Source: Adiantum capillus-veneris (Eukaryota > Streptophyta > Polypodiopsida > Polypodiales > Pteridaceae). From it: a stretch of DNA of 64,000 bases. The translations under genes were made by a program, and so were the position numbers. The stretch spans positions 97,742,485-97,806,484 of the forward strand of contig CM043971.1 of NCBI GenBank assembly GCA_014529385.2. Direction: 5' to 3'. Under the pieces are notes generated by a model. That model was not told where the DNA came from. It did not search any database and saw only the letters and a list, made by a program, of their open reading frames with translations. This document shows, one piece after another, positions 20,046 through 32,879 of the stretch (its first letter is position 1; the number at the start of each line of letters is the position of its first letter).

Positions 20046-21400
20046 GAATAGTTGTAGTTCTCACTATCTTTGCAACCATCACGCATTCTAGAGGCAAGCG
20101 AAAAGTCATCTTGCGTGCCCTACGCACAAAAGTGGCCATTATAGTATCGCAAAATGTAGATGAGGCCATTAGGAAAGCCAATGAATCTGATATCCTCATG
20201 CGGGATCTTGTTGAGCAGTTTTGGGAAAATACATTGCATGGAATCCGAAGAAAAGGCAATGCAGAATTGTGTGAAAGAAAGAATCTAGCCGAATTTGACT
20301 ATCAACACAGAACTCGCACCATTTTGAAAAGTATACGAGTTGCATACGAGGATTTAAAAATATTTGGCGTCAGCTTCTGCTGATTGACATCCACTGCAGC
20401 TGTGACGCAATATGGAATGAGCAGAAGGTAAAGAGAAAGCGCATGAAGGTTTTGGATACACAGTCACTTCCAAAAAGAGTGCACATCGCCCAAGACACAA
20501 CCGCTGCATCGTCAGGGCAGTCAGATGTTATAGGGACATGGGCAATTATGTGTATTGTTTACAACTCCATGTGTGCACCTCATCGACATCCCACACAAAG
20601 CATTTATCGAAGGATAAACGATTGGTTCAGGGGCCTTTGGTGAAATATAAGAGTACAAAATACAAGGGATGTCTTTTCTTCTTCAACACATAACATATAG
20701 TGGAAAGTTGTACAAGGAAAACAAGAGGTTCAAGTTTGAGAGCTTTCAAACAGAGCAGGGCATGCAAGTATTGCACCCAACAATTGTCAGGTGCATTTCT
20801 TTCACAAATGAGTCCCCTTGCTTTACAATATTTTCTTACTATAATGGTTGTTCGCTCAGGGAAATGCTCTTGAAGGTGCCCTTTAAATACAATGAATTTT
20901 TCAGAGTGATGTATCACTTGGATCAAGGGTGGACCCCCCCCCAGGGACATGTGAGTTGCCAAGGTCAAGGATGTAGTGACAAATATGCCTCATATTTTGC
21001 ATGCTCTGGTGGATGGCATGGAAGTTGCACATATGGCGGGCATTATTCACACCGACCTACACCCATTCAATGTAGTGTTGGACTTCATTAAAGATTTGAA
21101 GACACGCATTGGCATCATTGATTGGGGACTTCTGCTAAGAGAGCCCAAAATATGATTTTCGCTTAATTTTGTGTATGAGGCACACAAAAACCCAGAAAGG
21201 GTGGCACATTCTCAATCTATTGTTGATCAAGGGCTACAAAAGTGAGGATGGTTGGCGCTAAATTTATATGATCCCCTTCTTGAAGATGCCTATACTCCGG
21301 CGATGTTTTTGCTCTGGGATATTTACTACAAGAACTATATGACTTTTGGAAGATTGTGCAAGATCTGTGGATGGGAGGTAATACCCACAAAAAAGCCACC
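20033..21400 (+). pseudogene. protein-kinase-like gene remnant
   Basis: An open piece (20033-20383; no ATG, preceded by a TAA) starts with a hydrophobic segment and continues charged and helical. A frame change near 20370 leads into a second piece up to 20643. The kinase domain then starts with a glycine loop IGSGAFGEI (20621-20647) ended by a TAA. It continues in the same frame (20651-20940) with GMQVLHPTIVRCISF and FSYYNGCSLREMLLK. After a frame change at a nine-base C-run (about 20936) it reads MEVAHMAGIIHTDLHPFNV (about 21018-21074) and IGIIDWGLLL (about 21108). Catalytic-loop Asp and Asn and the Mg-binding Asp (DWG in place of DFG) are kept; HRD is HTD. Further debris reaches 21400. Subfamily uncertain. 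The right end is cut by the LTR element at 21474. Confidence 0.7.
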
Positions 21401-21473
21401 ATGGAAGTTCATTTGGCCCTAATTGAACCATCCTTTAGAATTTTAGAATGCTGCAACTTACCCGAAATACACC

Positions 21474-22438
21474 TGTAAGACGTAGTCATAGCATAGGTCA
21501 ACTCTGACAAAATCATCAATCTAGAGAGAGCATCACCCAGCTAGGGCATGGAAACATCACACAATCAAGTGTGAGAGTGTCATCGGACACAATGAATAAG
21601 AGGATTCAAGAGAATGCCTCTCCAATGCAAGTAGAGATTATCCATGGCAAGACTAACTCTAATCACACTCTAACCACTAATCAAGAAACTCCTACACGCA
21701 TCAAGCCCACCAAAGTTTGACTTGCCTTCACAAGAGCACATCATCAACACAAGCATCCATGACCAAATCACACATTAATTGCATTGAAGTTGGTCTCCCC
21801 AATCATCACATGCCAACCAAGGTACTCTAATCATATCACACACAAGTGTCATTGAGCTCAAGGCTCTTAAACCTTCACACACACAAGCACACAATTAAGC
21901 ACAAACTCAAATCACATGACCAAGAGTGCATGCACACTACATTAATCAAGAGAATTAAAGAAGTCATCAACTAATAGAAATACTTATGGAAGAAGAGAGT
22001 TAAGAAGTCATTACCTCTCTCAAATCTAGAATAATGAGAGTGTAAAACTACTTCATGACGTAATGAAATGTAGAGAAGACAAGACTAATGAACAAAATAG
22101 AGATTAGATTAATCAAGAAAAGCTTTCCTAATTTCAAAAGATTAGCACTAGCCTTCTAAGCATGGGCATTAAGCTCAAAGCTAGGCCATCCATAGAGTGA
22201 ACACTCAAGAGTGAGCTCTCAAGAATGAAGCCTCTTTGCATAAAAGGGCTTCTTATAAAGGCATGCACCACAAGAGCTTCTATTATGGGATTAAGTTGAG
22301 CCCTCTGACATATACAATTTGGAACTCCCAAATGAGTCCAAGACTCTATACAATGTGAATAGGAAATATTATGCACATCCATAGCACATCCCTAGCTTGG
22401 TGCATAATCGGTGTAGCATGTGTTATCTGCTGGTAACA
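21474..22438 (-). repeat. 3' LTR of the LARD-like element
   Basis: 965 bp. In plus-strand reading it starts TGTAAGACGTAGTC and ends CTGGTAACA. It matches 27532-28500 throughout with scattered substitutions and small indels. Confidence 0.85.
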
Positions 22439-22449
22439 TTTCCCCTCCT
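22439..22449 (-). promoter_or_regulatory. polypurine tract of the LARD-like element
   Basis: On the minus strand AGGAGGGGAAA immediately precedes the TGTTACC start of the 3' LTR. Confidence 0.65.
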
Positions 22450-25400
22450 AATTTGGCGCATGTCCTCGTGTGCCGCTAAAGTAGAACACAGAGACATGGT
22501 AGAAAGCATGTCCATGGAGGAATGTTGAGCTGCAAAACATAAGACAAGTCATGAGTATCAAAGACCAACAAATAAGAATAGAATATGAAGAATAAAGAAC
22601 AATCACGCAAAGTGAAACCACTTGAAATTTCAGTTCTATGCATGAAACACAAGCAATAAATTATGACCCTAGACTAATGGAAGGTCATAAACCTACTAGC
22701 CTAAAACCTATACGATCAATCCTTAATAAAGCATCCAAGTCTATCATGTCTGTGGCCACAAAGAAGCTCATAATCTATTAGTACACTTTCACAACTTTTT
22801 GAAGCTCATGGAAGATTGTTCTTTAACATTTTATAGAAAAAAGTAAAGCACATCACAAGGCGACCACCCCAAGGCAATTCTAGCTACAATTCTCGGCGCC
22901 TTGAACCCTCAAGGAGGTGTTCCAAGAATCTACTAGCCTACCAAGGTGATGGCTAACCCCTATCAGCCCCCTAGGGCATCAATTTAGGACCTTGACCAAG
23001 CGAGCCAAGGTGATTCTTCTCGCCTACCAAGTGCCAATAAGGCGCTAGGCCTAACAAAGTCACATAACATATAATTTCATTTTCATGTGTCTAGCAGCAT
23101 TTTTGCTACTAATTTTTAGAAACTTTTTTTTTGCTTCATTGTTTCATTTATTTAGCACTTTCCATCGTGAGATTGCTTATGGCAAATGGACTAAGGGACT
23201 AAAGCCTAATCATAGCCCTAGGTCATGTTAGAAATGAGTGGAATATTAAGTCAATTACTAAGAGTCTAGTGCTAACAAGCAATGATCTTACATTAACCTA
23301 CGGTCAAGGCCAATTATCCATGATTAGCACACGTAAAACCAAATTTTTAATGAGTTTAATATTCACAAAGCAAAGTGTTGAAACTCTAGTATGCTTAGAT
23401 TTTGAAAATGAAAGGAACCATAGTTTAGAAGAAAATTCACTTTATCCAAGCATGCAAAGAGTGAAGGGATAAAGAAGAGGATAGCATGGAAGGATTTCAC
23501 CTATTCGTGCTCTTTGCGCATCCTTATGTAGAGACCCCTTGATTCCTTTTATTTGCAAGCCAAGCTTCTTGAAGCTAAGTGTTAACAAACACAAGCTCCA
23601 AAAGCCATTTATTGAAAGTTTTTTTTTAACATTATTAAAAACCTAAAGCTAGTCTTAAATACCCAATTATACCAAAGGGAAAAAACCCATACGAAAAAAA
23701 TACCTTTGGTTATGCACGACTTGAAAGCTCTTTTTGCTAAACACTAGCTCAAATGAAATTTAGAATTTTTAGTACAAAGTGGTGAACTAGTGATTATACA
23801 ACTTTAACCAAATGAAATGAATTGACTACTCTAAATAGCCACATATTGCAATATGTTGCAATGTAGACTCCCGATTTGCAATGGAATCCCACATTTCCAA
23901 AAAAGACCAATGGTTAGTGCTCTAAAGGATATGGTTATTCATTTACAAGCACTAAGAACAACCAAGCAATAAAAGAGAATCGTGGTCACTCACAAATTAA
24001 AAGAAAATTAGTCCAATCTCCTCGCCATATGACCAAAATGGATGCTCAATTTTAGCATATTTAGCATACATATCAAGCACCCAAAACTTCATTCTCAAGC
24101 ACAAGTCCCATGATGCAATCTATGCTATATATTTCAATGAAACATCACAACTTTCACATTTTTCAATGAAATTCCTTAAAAAATATTCAATGAACTAATG
24201 CAACGCACAAAATTCATGTTCCATGCTTCCATAGAATTTTCATAAATGGAATATTATGGGAGGCACATTCCATTAATCACAAACAAGGATCAAGGATCAT
24301 ATTTTGCTCTCCCCATAAGCACACACCCCTCTAGACTAATCCTTAAGGCCATTTTTGCAAGCAAAAGTTTTCACCATTTCACTCTCTTCTTTCAATTTCA
24401 TATTGTTTGGGTTAGCTCAATTCAAGCATATATCTTCCCATGAACAAGTTCTCTGCCTCAAGTTTATTCGAGACCTTGCTTTTGTTTTTCATAGGGTGGG
24501 AATCTTCCCTTCCAAAAAACTTTTTATGTTTAAAACATGTTCCCTTTTTTGTTTTTAATCACGAGCATTAGACCAATAGAGAGAGAAATCATAATGCACC
24601 AAGAGTGGATGGGCAGGCTTCAGTGCAAGTAGTAGCGATAGAGGTTTTGAGAAAGAGGGAAGTCATTGAAGAGATGTAGACCCCAAGAACAACGTGAGTG
24701 GGCAAGTGCAGTTTGGTCTTTGGAGGTGGGAGTCTTGTGGGAGTGTATGTGTGCACTCCATCATGGCTCCTTCCTTACCCTTCATTTCCTCCCCTTACCT
24801 GCCCAATTTCTCCATGTCCTCCTATGCTGCGAACTCGCTTACCAAATGATAAAATGCTTAGTACATTCTCAAGCAGCCTTTACGTTCGCTAAAGAGCAGC
24901 AATTTCTCTTTGCAAGGGCAAAACAAGAAGGACATTGCCAATTCTAGTATGCTCTCCGAATGTCTTTAGAGAAGCAAATTCCTACCCTCACTCTCCATTG
25001 TAATTCTATTCAGCTCCTGCTTCAAAGGACATGGGCACTCCGTCCATACATAAGGGCAGTTGTCAGGGCATTGGGGGAATTTTTCACAATTCTACAAAGA
25101 CCCTTCATCTATTCTAAGCAGTAGCCCCTATAGGAGCCATGTTTGTCTATAATGGTAGAGTTTCTAAGAATAGGATGTTGAAAGCAAGGCGTTCTTTGAG
25201 TGAGTGTAGTGGCAGATATGAAGATGCAAGCGATGTGAATAGCGACTAGCCAAGACCAAACCTCTTGGAGTTCCATACTCAGCAATTGATGTAGCCAGTG
25301 TTGTATGTATGCACTGAGAAACATGGCAAGCAGGTCACTGCAAGTGGGACCGGCATCATAGCATGGCAAATAGGGAATTTCTAACACTGGTCGGAACTGT

Positions 25401-27511
25401 CATGAGCCGTGTTTGCGTGTGATGGGAGGGGGCAAGATCCATCGTTCAAAGCAATAAAGAATGCGGGTGGCCTATGGGTCAATTTGATGCCAAGGACAGA
25501 AAAAGCATGTGTAGCCAAAAATGGCTTCTGTGTTAGTGAGGGTTTGTGACGTCACTTGTGATTGACAAGAAAAGAAGGTGTGAGATAGTGTGTGTATTCC
25601 TTTATAAGGGGGCCTTCCCATGGCCATGGAGGATGCATGAACATGAATATGTGTGTTGTGTGGGCAATCATTCAAGCTAGGGTGGGTTAAAGATTGACAC
25701 ACACAATGGGGAATACAATTGATGTCACACATTTCATATCTATTTTAGTTTTCAATTTGAATTAATATGAATCACAATGGAATCACACAATAACTCCTTT
25801 ATTCACATTTCAATCAAGCATTCATTACTAAGTTTCAAACCAATGCATAGTGTTTGAGTAAATCGATTGGTCATATATTCCCCAATTATATAGTAATGCA
25901 AACTAAAAATAAATCAATATGAAAGGCGGTTTACATCAAGCACTGCATACACACATGAATGTAGTGCATTACTTCTCAAATGAAAATTTGTATCCAATTT
26001 CAATCTTGAATTGCTCATATCCAACTTCCAAATCACTTAATTTCAATTTGGGTTCATTATTCATATGTGATTATGGCAACTCAAAGGCACACCATATCCA
26101 ATTAATATAGCACATATGGTAATGGCATTGCACCTCAGTCATCCCCAATCACGCACAAATTGAGTCATTCATCTCAAATCCCACCGTGATCAATCATGCA
26201 CACACCACTCTTTAGGTTTAATAATCATCATAATTGGTAATTGTTACTTTTTTATCCCCAATTTGAATATCGACAAATGCCATTGAGTAGGCACACACTC
26301 AAATTTAGGCCAAGATTATATACAACCAATTTATCAATTCCACATTGCAATGCTTAAATTGCATACTTGATCAAGCCTAAACGAACGCATGTTTTCTCTA
26401 TTTCTAAAAAAATAGCATTGATTTGACCCAATCAAGCAATGCATGCACTCAAAAATTAAGAACAAAAGCTAAAATTTGGCTTGATTGGCAATGCAACTAG
26501 GTCTATCCCTAATGCTTGCACAAATATTTGATGCACATTTCTTAATCAAAAAGCATTTTGGTGTCCCGATTGACCATCAATTATTGAAAATCAAGTGGTC
26601 TTGAATGGACACACACACACACACACTCAAATTTGTCCAATTTCTTGGCAATTAGGCTTATCCAATGATTGAATTTTCCTAGCATAAACATCAATAGTAT
26701 GATTGTACACTCACATATCATCAATTCCATCAATTTTTATTCATGCATACACTCAAAATTAGGTGCACACATGCTTGAATTTTATGGCAGTTTTTTTTCT
26801 CTTTGGTGCATTACACACACAATGATTTTTATTCACACACATGAATTCTTGTTGCAAATCTAGTAATCTTGACACACACTAGGTTCATTAGTCAAATTTG
26901 ACATCAATTTCATTCCAAGTGAATCAAATCAGGTGCAAATTGTAGGTCAATTGATTTACACACCTAATTTTAGAAAGCGATCATCACAAATTGTAAGCAA
27001 TCAAGAATTCAAATGAGCAAGTGAGTCCACTTACATCATCGTAATCACACTCCAAGCTATTCCGTTGCTCCATGCGAAAATGCATCATTGCACACACAAG
27101 TATGTGCACCACCAAATCAGTTCCAAAATTGACCAATTAATGGCCAAAAATCAACCACTCAAATCAATAGATTAGGGGCATGGATTAGCACAAAAAACTT
27201 GATAAAAGTGTTGATTCCACCTCTTATAAGGGGATTGAGCATACATTACACATCAAATGTTAGTGGTTAGGTTATAAAGTTAGTCAAAAATTAGCATGAA
27301 ATTAGTACAATTAGCATGGAAATGAAGTGAAATTAGTAATGGTCAGTAAATTAGTGAATGGGGTATTCATAACTCAAATTTTATCTTCCAATTACTTGCA
27401 CACACAATCAAATTAAACCAAAATTGAGTTACACACACTCAATACCAATGAAATTAGTAGTGAAATTACTCTTATCAAAGCATCCTCTACTCCTTTAGCT
27501 TAGGCAACCAC
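22450..27511 (-). other. non-coding interior of the LARD-like element
   Basis: About 5 kb with only short chance frames. Composition changes along it. A segment at about 22860-23060 is rich in GGCG/CAAGG words. A block at about 24560-25700 is more GC-rich and includes several TATAA-flanked stretches. The last part (25740-27500) is AT-rich and full of short CACACA runs. No protein family is recognised on either strand. Confidence 0.6.
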
Positions 27512-27529
27512 TCCCCGACAATGGTGCCA
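27512..27529 (-). promoter_or_regulatory. primer-binding site of the LARD-like element
   Basis: Minus-strand TGGCACCATTGTCGGGGA, two bases after the 5' LTR. It resembles the TGGCGCCGTTGCCGGGGA-type site used by plant Athila/Tat-group elements (tRNA-Asp class) and the site at 44236-44253. Confidence 0.75.
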
Positions 27530-27531
27530 AA

Positions 27532-28500
27532 TGTAAGAGGTAGTCGTAGCATAGGCCAACTCTGACAAAATCATCAATGTGGAGAGACCATCACCCGGCT
27601 AGAGCATGGAAACATCACACAACTAAGTGTGAGAGCATCATCGGACACAATGAATAAGAGGATTCAAGAGAATGCCTCGCCAATGCAAGTACAGATTAGC
27701 CATGGCAAGACTAACTCTGATCACACTCTAACCACTAATCAAGAAACTCCTACACGCATCAAGCCCACCAAAGTCCGACTTGCCAATCTTATTCGAGTCA
27801 CAAGCATCCATGACCAAAGCACACACTAATTGCATTGAAGTTGGCTTCCCCAACCATCATATGCCAACCAAGGTACTCTAATCATATCACACACAAGTTT
27901 CATTGAGCTCAAGGCTCTTAAACCTTCACACACACAAGCACACAATTAGGCACAAACTCTAATCACATGACCAAGAGTGCACGCACACTACACTAATAAA
28001 GAGAATTAGAGAAGTCATCAACTAATGAAAATACTTATGGAAGAAGAGAGTTAAGATCAAAGAAAGAATTCATTACCTCTCTCAAATCTAGAATAATGAG
28101 AGTGTAAAACTACTTCATGACGTAATGAAATGTAGAGAAGACAATACTAATGAACAAAATAGAGATTAGATTAATCAAGAAGAGCTTCCCTAATTACAAA
28201 GGATTAGCACTAGCCTTCTAAGCATGGACATTAAGCTCAAGGCTAGGCCATCCATAGAGTGAACACTCAAGAGTGAGCTCTCAAGAACGAAGCCTCTTTG
28301 CATAAAAGGGCTTCGTATAAAGGCATGCACCACAAGCCTTTCTACTACGAGATTAAGTTGAGCCCTCTAGCATATACAATTTGGAACTCCCAAATGAATC
28401 CAAGACCTTATACAATGTGAATAGGAAATATTGTGCACGTCCATAGCACATCCCTAGCTTGGTGCATAATTAGTGTAGCATGTGTTAGCTCCTACTAACA
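27532..28500 (-). repeat. 5' LTR of the LARD-like element
   Basis: 969 bp. In plus-strand reading it starts TGTAAGAGGTAGTC and ends CTACTAACA. Homologous to 21474-22438. Confidence 0.85.
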
Positions 28501-30460
28501 ACAGTCTTCACAAACATGCTTGACAGATGCTTTAGAGAGGCGGCAAAGAATCAACCATATCAAATTTCTGCAAACGTAGCAAACTGGAAAAATTCAAATG
28601 CCCAAAAACGTGGATGCCAAAGTTTTGCATCCCAAATAGTCTTAGATCCACAACTGTATTTGCAAAATACCTCCCACACTTGTCATACAAATTGAGCTTC
28701 TACAACCCAGGACATAAAATACATGATGCAACAATCTCATCACCAAAATTGAGATCATGAATTGTTCATCTGTCATCCACAAATTTCACAACAAGACCAA
28801 CTATAGCAAGTGCAGAGAAAGACAAAAGATTCTTCTTAATCCCAGGTACATAAAGTGCATCAATAGTGTGAAAGAACTGCCATTTGCAACAGTCATCACA
28901 ATCTTTCAAACTCCCTTAACAAGATAAGAGGCATTGTTGGTAGAAGTGACTAAATTCCCATGAAAGACATCCTCGAGAGAGGTAAACAAGTCACGATGAG
29001 AGGTAATGTGCTTTGTAGCATCACTGCCAAAGTACCACACTTGAGCATCTGTAGAAATTGACAAACATGCATTATGGATAGAAGGATCATAAGTGCACTA
29101 TGCACTAAAAGACCATTCTGGATCAACATCAACGTCACAGTCTCCTTTCTCAAAAGACTCAACAATAGCTGCATTTGTAGTGCAACCAGCATAAGTAGTG
29201 GAACCAACCTCTTTATTCTTAGACTCTTTGGCCTTCAACTTAGGACATTGCTTGATCAAGTAATCATTAGCTTTACAATAATGGCAATGCATCTTCTTTT
29301 TTGCATTTATCACCAAAATTCTCAGACGAATTACCGTCGGTAGAAGCATTAGGGATAGGTGATTTACCACTTGCAGAAGAACCATGAGAAGCCTCCACAT
29401 TGCTATTACCACCTTTTCTTTGAGCACCAATAAAGGCATGTTCAACTGCACTATGTCTAGTCCTGTTTTTTCTTGAAAGTGACTCTTGCAACATCAATGT
29501 GCATAATGCATCAAACTTGACAACTTCTGGATTTCCTTGGGTCATGAGTCTCCAAGTACTAGCAAAAGTCTGGTAAGAATATGGCAAAGCATAAGAACAA
29601 TCCGCACAAGGGAACTATCAGAAATGACTTCTCTTACAGAATGAGTTGCTCATTGATATCCTTCACACCAGCAAGGAAAGTGTCTATGTCATCTTTCTCA
29701 TGCATAATCTTCGACTCCAGCTTTTTACGCAGCAATGTAACTTTAGTCTCAATGCGACTTTCATAAAGACAAGCCGGAATACCCCAAGCCTATTTTGCAG
29801 AATTTGCTGAACAAATGTGAGGAGTAATAGTGTACTTCACAGACTACGCAATCAATGCATGAGCCTACGCATCTTTTACATCCCAACGAGCTTGCTCAAC
29901 CATAGGCAAAACAACTCTGGCAACAGCAATCCTGGCACCAAAACCTGCAACATCCTCAACATTGCCTACATCCTCAGAACCAGGACGTACATCAATGCCC
30001 TGCACAGTATTCTAGACACAAGGACATGTTACATCATATAAGACCACATAGTGTAATTGTCCCCATCCAATCTCCTCACCAGCAAACATCTTGAACACAT
30101 TTGTGTTGTTTTTAGCTATGGTAAATGTTGCACTTGATGTGAAAAATGTCCTAAAAGAGGAGGAACAAAGCGAGAACAACACGTGCTATATAGCACAAAC
30201 CATAGAAGACTATAAGGGACCTGTTATGCAAAAAATGGCACTGACATAATTTCTACACAAAATGACAAAATAGTATGCGCAAAACTGCATGTAGTGGAAA
30301 CGGAGGTTGAAATGAGCTCGAATAAAAAAATTGAGCAGAGGAAACACTACGAGTGTTCCCTGAATATTTGTCAACTTACGAGGACTCGCTAAATCTCACA
30401 AAAATTGGAGAAAGTGAGCATGCATGTGTTGGAGCTATTAGCGATTAAGCCCGAGAGAAT
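28501..30460 (-). pseudogene. copia gag and protease remnant
   Basis: Read right to left on the minus strand. Copia gag words come first: a W-G-I-P-A-C-L-Y-E block and LRKKLESKIMHEKDDIDTFL with KDINEQLI (about 29650-29800). An MPYSYQTF block follows near 29587. Then comes a zinc-knuckle remnant CHYCKANDYLIKQC (about 29250), where the usual His is Tyr. Next is a protease-like WYFGSDATKHITSHRDLFTS (about 28985-29045); the usual D-S-G is scrambled, so it is inactive. The last piece, near 28530, resembles the pre-integrase region. Many stops and shifts. Everything beyond is cut by the LARD-like element at 28500. Confidence 0.75.
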
Positions 30461-30464
30461 GCAA

Positions 30465-30479
30465 CTTGCTCTGATACCA
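30465..30479 (-). promoter_or_regulatory. copia primer-binding site and adjacent LTR end
   Basis: Minus-strand TGGTATCAGAGCAAG, the initiator tRNA-Met complement. It follows, after two bases, an LTR end in ATTCCAACA (plus-strand TGTTGGAAT from 30482). The 5' LTR of this copia copy therefore starts at 30482 and extends right; its far end could not be placed. Confidence 0.75.
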
Positions 30480-30481
30480 AT

Positions 30482-31635
30482 TGTTGGAATTAGGGCTGCA
30501 TGAAAAACACACTCAACTTAGAGAAGACAAAGGAAGCTCAAGGCCCACAATAGAGAGTGTATTACTTAGTGTGCAATGGAAAGATAATATTGCCCTCGAG
30601 TGATGGGTGTGTATACAATGCACGGGGGGGAAAACCTCTTAGTGAGGGGAAAAAATGCATCAGCGATCCTAAGTGTATTCACACACATCACTACCACATG
30701 TATATGGTAACACAAAAAAACTACCAATCTAGTATTGTACAACCAAAGCTGAATGTTGCATAAAGACTACAAATATTGTGAGCACTATTCCAACAGAAAT
30801 AAGGGCCGCCAAGGATTGCATTGTAGAAAAACATATTACCTAAGAGTCATCTATAAGATGTATGGGATGTTTGATGACACATTTTGCCTCGATCATGTGC
30901 TTGCAAGTATCCTTTTTGTTAGGTGAAACTCTCGTCTTGGATTTCCAAAAAGCGGTCCCCAAATCTCTAGTTTCACATCTAATACTTGTATGTAGAGGCA
31001 ATTGTCTGTGACAAGCAGTAAGTGGAAACACTTCATCCTCATCGTTCATTTCCAATCGACTGCTTCCTGCCGCTATATTTTGTCAGTGAACACCCAAGAC
31101 AACAACAATTTCGGATTGGTTCACTAACGTTGTCCTCTATTCACCATTTTTGAGTCGACAAAGAGGTTCTCTTCACAAAAAACTCACTTGAAGAGTGGGG
31201 TACTTTCAACTGAGTCAATGTGTTGCGAACGCCAAAAAGAAGACTCGATGATTGCACAGCTTGGAAAATTACTGATGATGCATGATCTGGTCGAAAATTT
31301 CTTGTTGTTGTACGTTGTTAGTCCTTTGGTTTGTCAACGCCAACACCCCCCCCAACATCTAGCCATGGATGTGCATATTGTTCCTTGCTCATGGTTGTAG
31401 AAAGTTTAGCTGTCTTGGCAGGGTTGTGCTCCTTGCATCGTTACTCACTATTCTTTTGCACCCAATAGCCCTGCATAAATTCTTGGTTGTTGACTGGTTC
31501 ATGAATGCTCATGGTTCCCATTGCAATACCCTCTATGAATGTAGGTATCACTGACTCAAGATTGTTGAAGGGATCATGCTCAACTTCCAACATCATCTCT
31601 GTAGATATGGTACTGACATGATCTGTCATGGATGT

Positions 31636-31636
<1 letters not shown>
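30482..31636 (-). other. copia 5' LTR and unassigned sequence
   Basis: The stretch begins with the LTR end described at 30465-30479. No second copy exists in the window to define the LTR length. No coding region is supported, and no clear minus-strand TATA box was found. Confidence 0.35.

Positions 31637-31698
<62 letters not shown>
31637..31698. repeat. (GA)n microsatellite
   Basis: About 62 bases of GA dinucleotide. Frames crossing it on both strands are artefacts. Confidence 0.95.
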
Positions 31699-31702
<4 letters not shown>

Positions 31703-32089
31703 CGGAATCTGAATCCCATCCACGTCTTGCACCCACCTTAATCTCTTATGGGACATTTCAAAAAAGAACACTAAAGTAAAAAATCTACGAGAATTTTGCA
31801 TTCGATTTTTCTCCTTTATTTCCATTTTCCTCTCTTTTATTTTAGCCTTGTTCTACTCAAGAATCCACCAAGTCTAGGTGTTATCAAGGACAACCAATTT
31901 TGCACCACCATCCCTTGCTTTCAACCCACACTCATTCTTGGAATTCCCAAGAGTTAAAGGCCTGGTAGGTAAGGTGTGCAAAATGATCCAAAGGACTTGG
32001 AGGATTGGGTTCTTTGAGAATATTCTACTCCTTGGAGGGAAGGGGATAAAAAGCTAGCCGTTTCTTATATGCACTCAAGTGGTTACATT

Positions 32090-32250
32090 CTTCTTATTTC
32101 ACCATGTTTGGAAGGCCAAGAATGGCCAAGTGTTCACCCAAGATATCTCGGGAGCCAGCTACATAGAAATCATCCAAGATAGAAGGGAAATTATTTGTGG
32201 GATTGGAAAAAATAGAACCTTTGACGGATGGAAGTAGATAACTCTTATCG
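32090..32250 (+). pseudogene. possible LINE C-terminal remnant
   Basis: A short open stretch translates to HHVWKAKNGQVFTQD followed by IIQDRREIICG. This recalls the HxxWxxRNxxxF segment near the end of plant L1 proteins. There is no other support, and no polyA tail is evident. Confidence 0.3.
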
Positions 32251-32879
32251 TCAGTTCCACGATATTTTGATGGTGGTTGAATTGACTTTCAATTTTCATT
32301 GGAATGTATGTGGCCATGGCTCCAATTGAGCATGGTGCTGATGTAACGGGTTTTTTCATATTAATATACATATTGTGAGATTTGTAAAAAATTAATAATT
32401 ATTTCATATTTTTGTTTTATGCGTAATGTTAGATAGGGAGCGCATTGTGTATTGTGAAAGATTGTTGGTGCATGAGATTGAAATCATATATATTGTTAAA
32501 TTTGTTTGTGTTTTACAAATCATTATCATTATTTCAATGTCTAAGTTGATTATTCTTCGTTGCATGTGAAAAAAATTAAGACAAAAAAAAACTCCAAACC
32601 ACTACATTACAGACAGTGTGATGTTTTAAAATGTGTCTTATTGTTTGCAAATTGCAGAGTGTGTAGATGTAATCCTCAAGTGTATAATTGCATTGAGAAA
32701 TTCATAGTTTTGTTTTATGCATAATGTCAAATAGAGAGTGCATTGTAAATCGCATAATGTGTAAATTTGATTACTTTCTTAACGAAGTTTTTAGTTTTAA
32801 TATATATTGAAACGTAGAGAGTTGTTTGAATATCTAGTTCTTATTCCTTCAACTTTAAATGAAATCAATGAACCAAAAT

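Larger units (their letters stand above)
21474..28500 (-). mobile_element. complete non-coding LTR retrotransposon (LARD-like)
   Basis: Two LTRs of about 0.97 kb in direct orientation flank a 5.1 kb interior. Minus-strand signals are all in place: LTRs begin TGTTA and end TTACA, a primer site follows the right LTR, and a polypurine tract precedes the left LTR. The interior shows no gag, protease, RT or integrase in any frame, so the element must have relied on proteins from elsewhere. The Asp-type primer site points to a Ty3-group partner (inference). Perfect 5-bp flanking duplications are not visible (ACACC against ACAGT). Confidence 0.8.

Noticed and set aside
21469-28505. Target-site duplication for the LARD-like element
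   Set aside because: The 5-bp flanks ACACC and ACAGT match at only three positions. The flanking genes also differ, so later rearrangement is likely.
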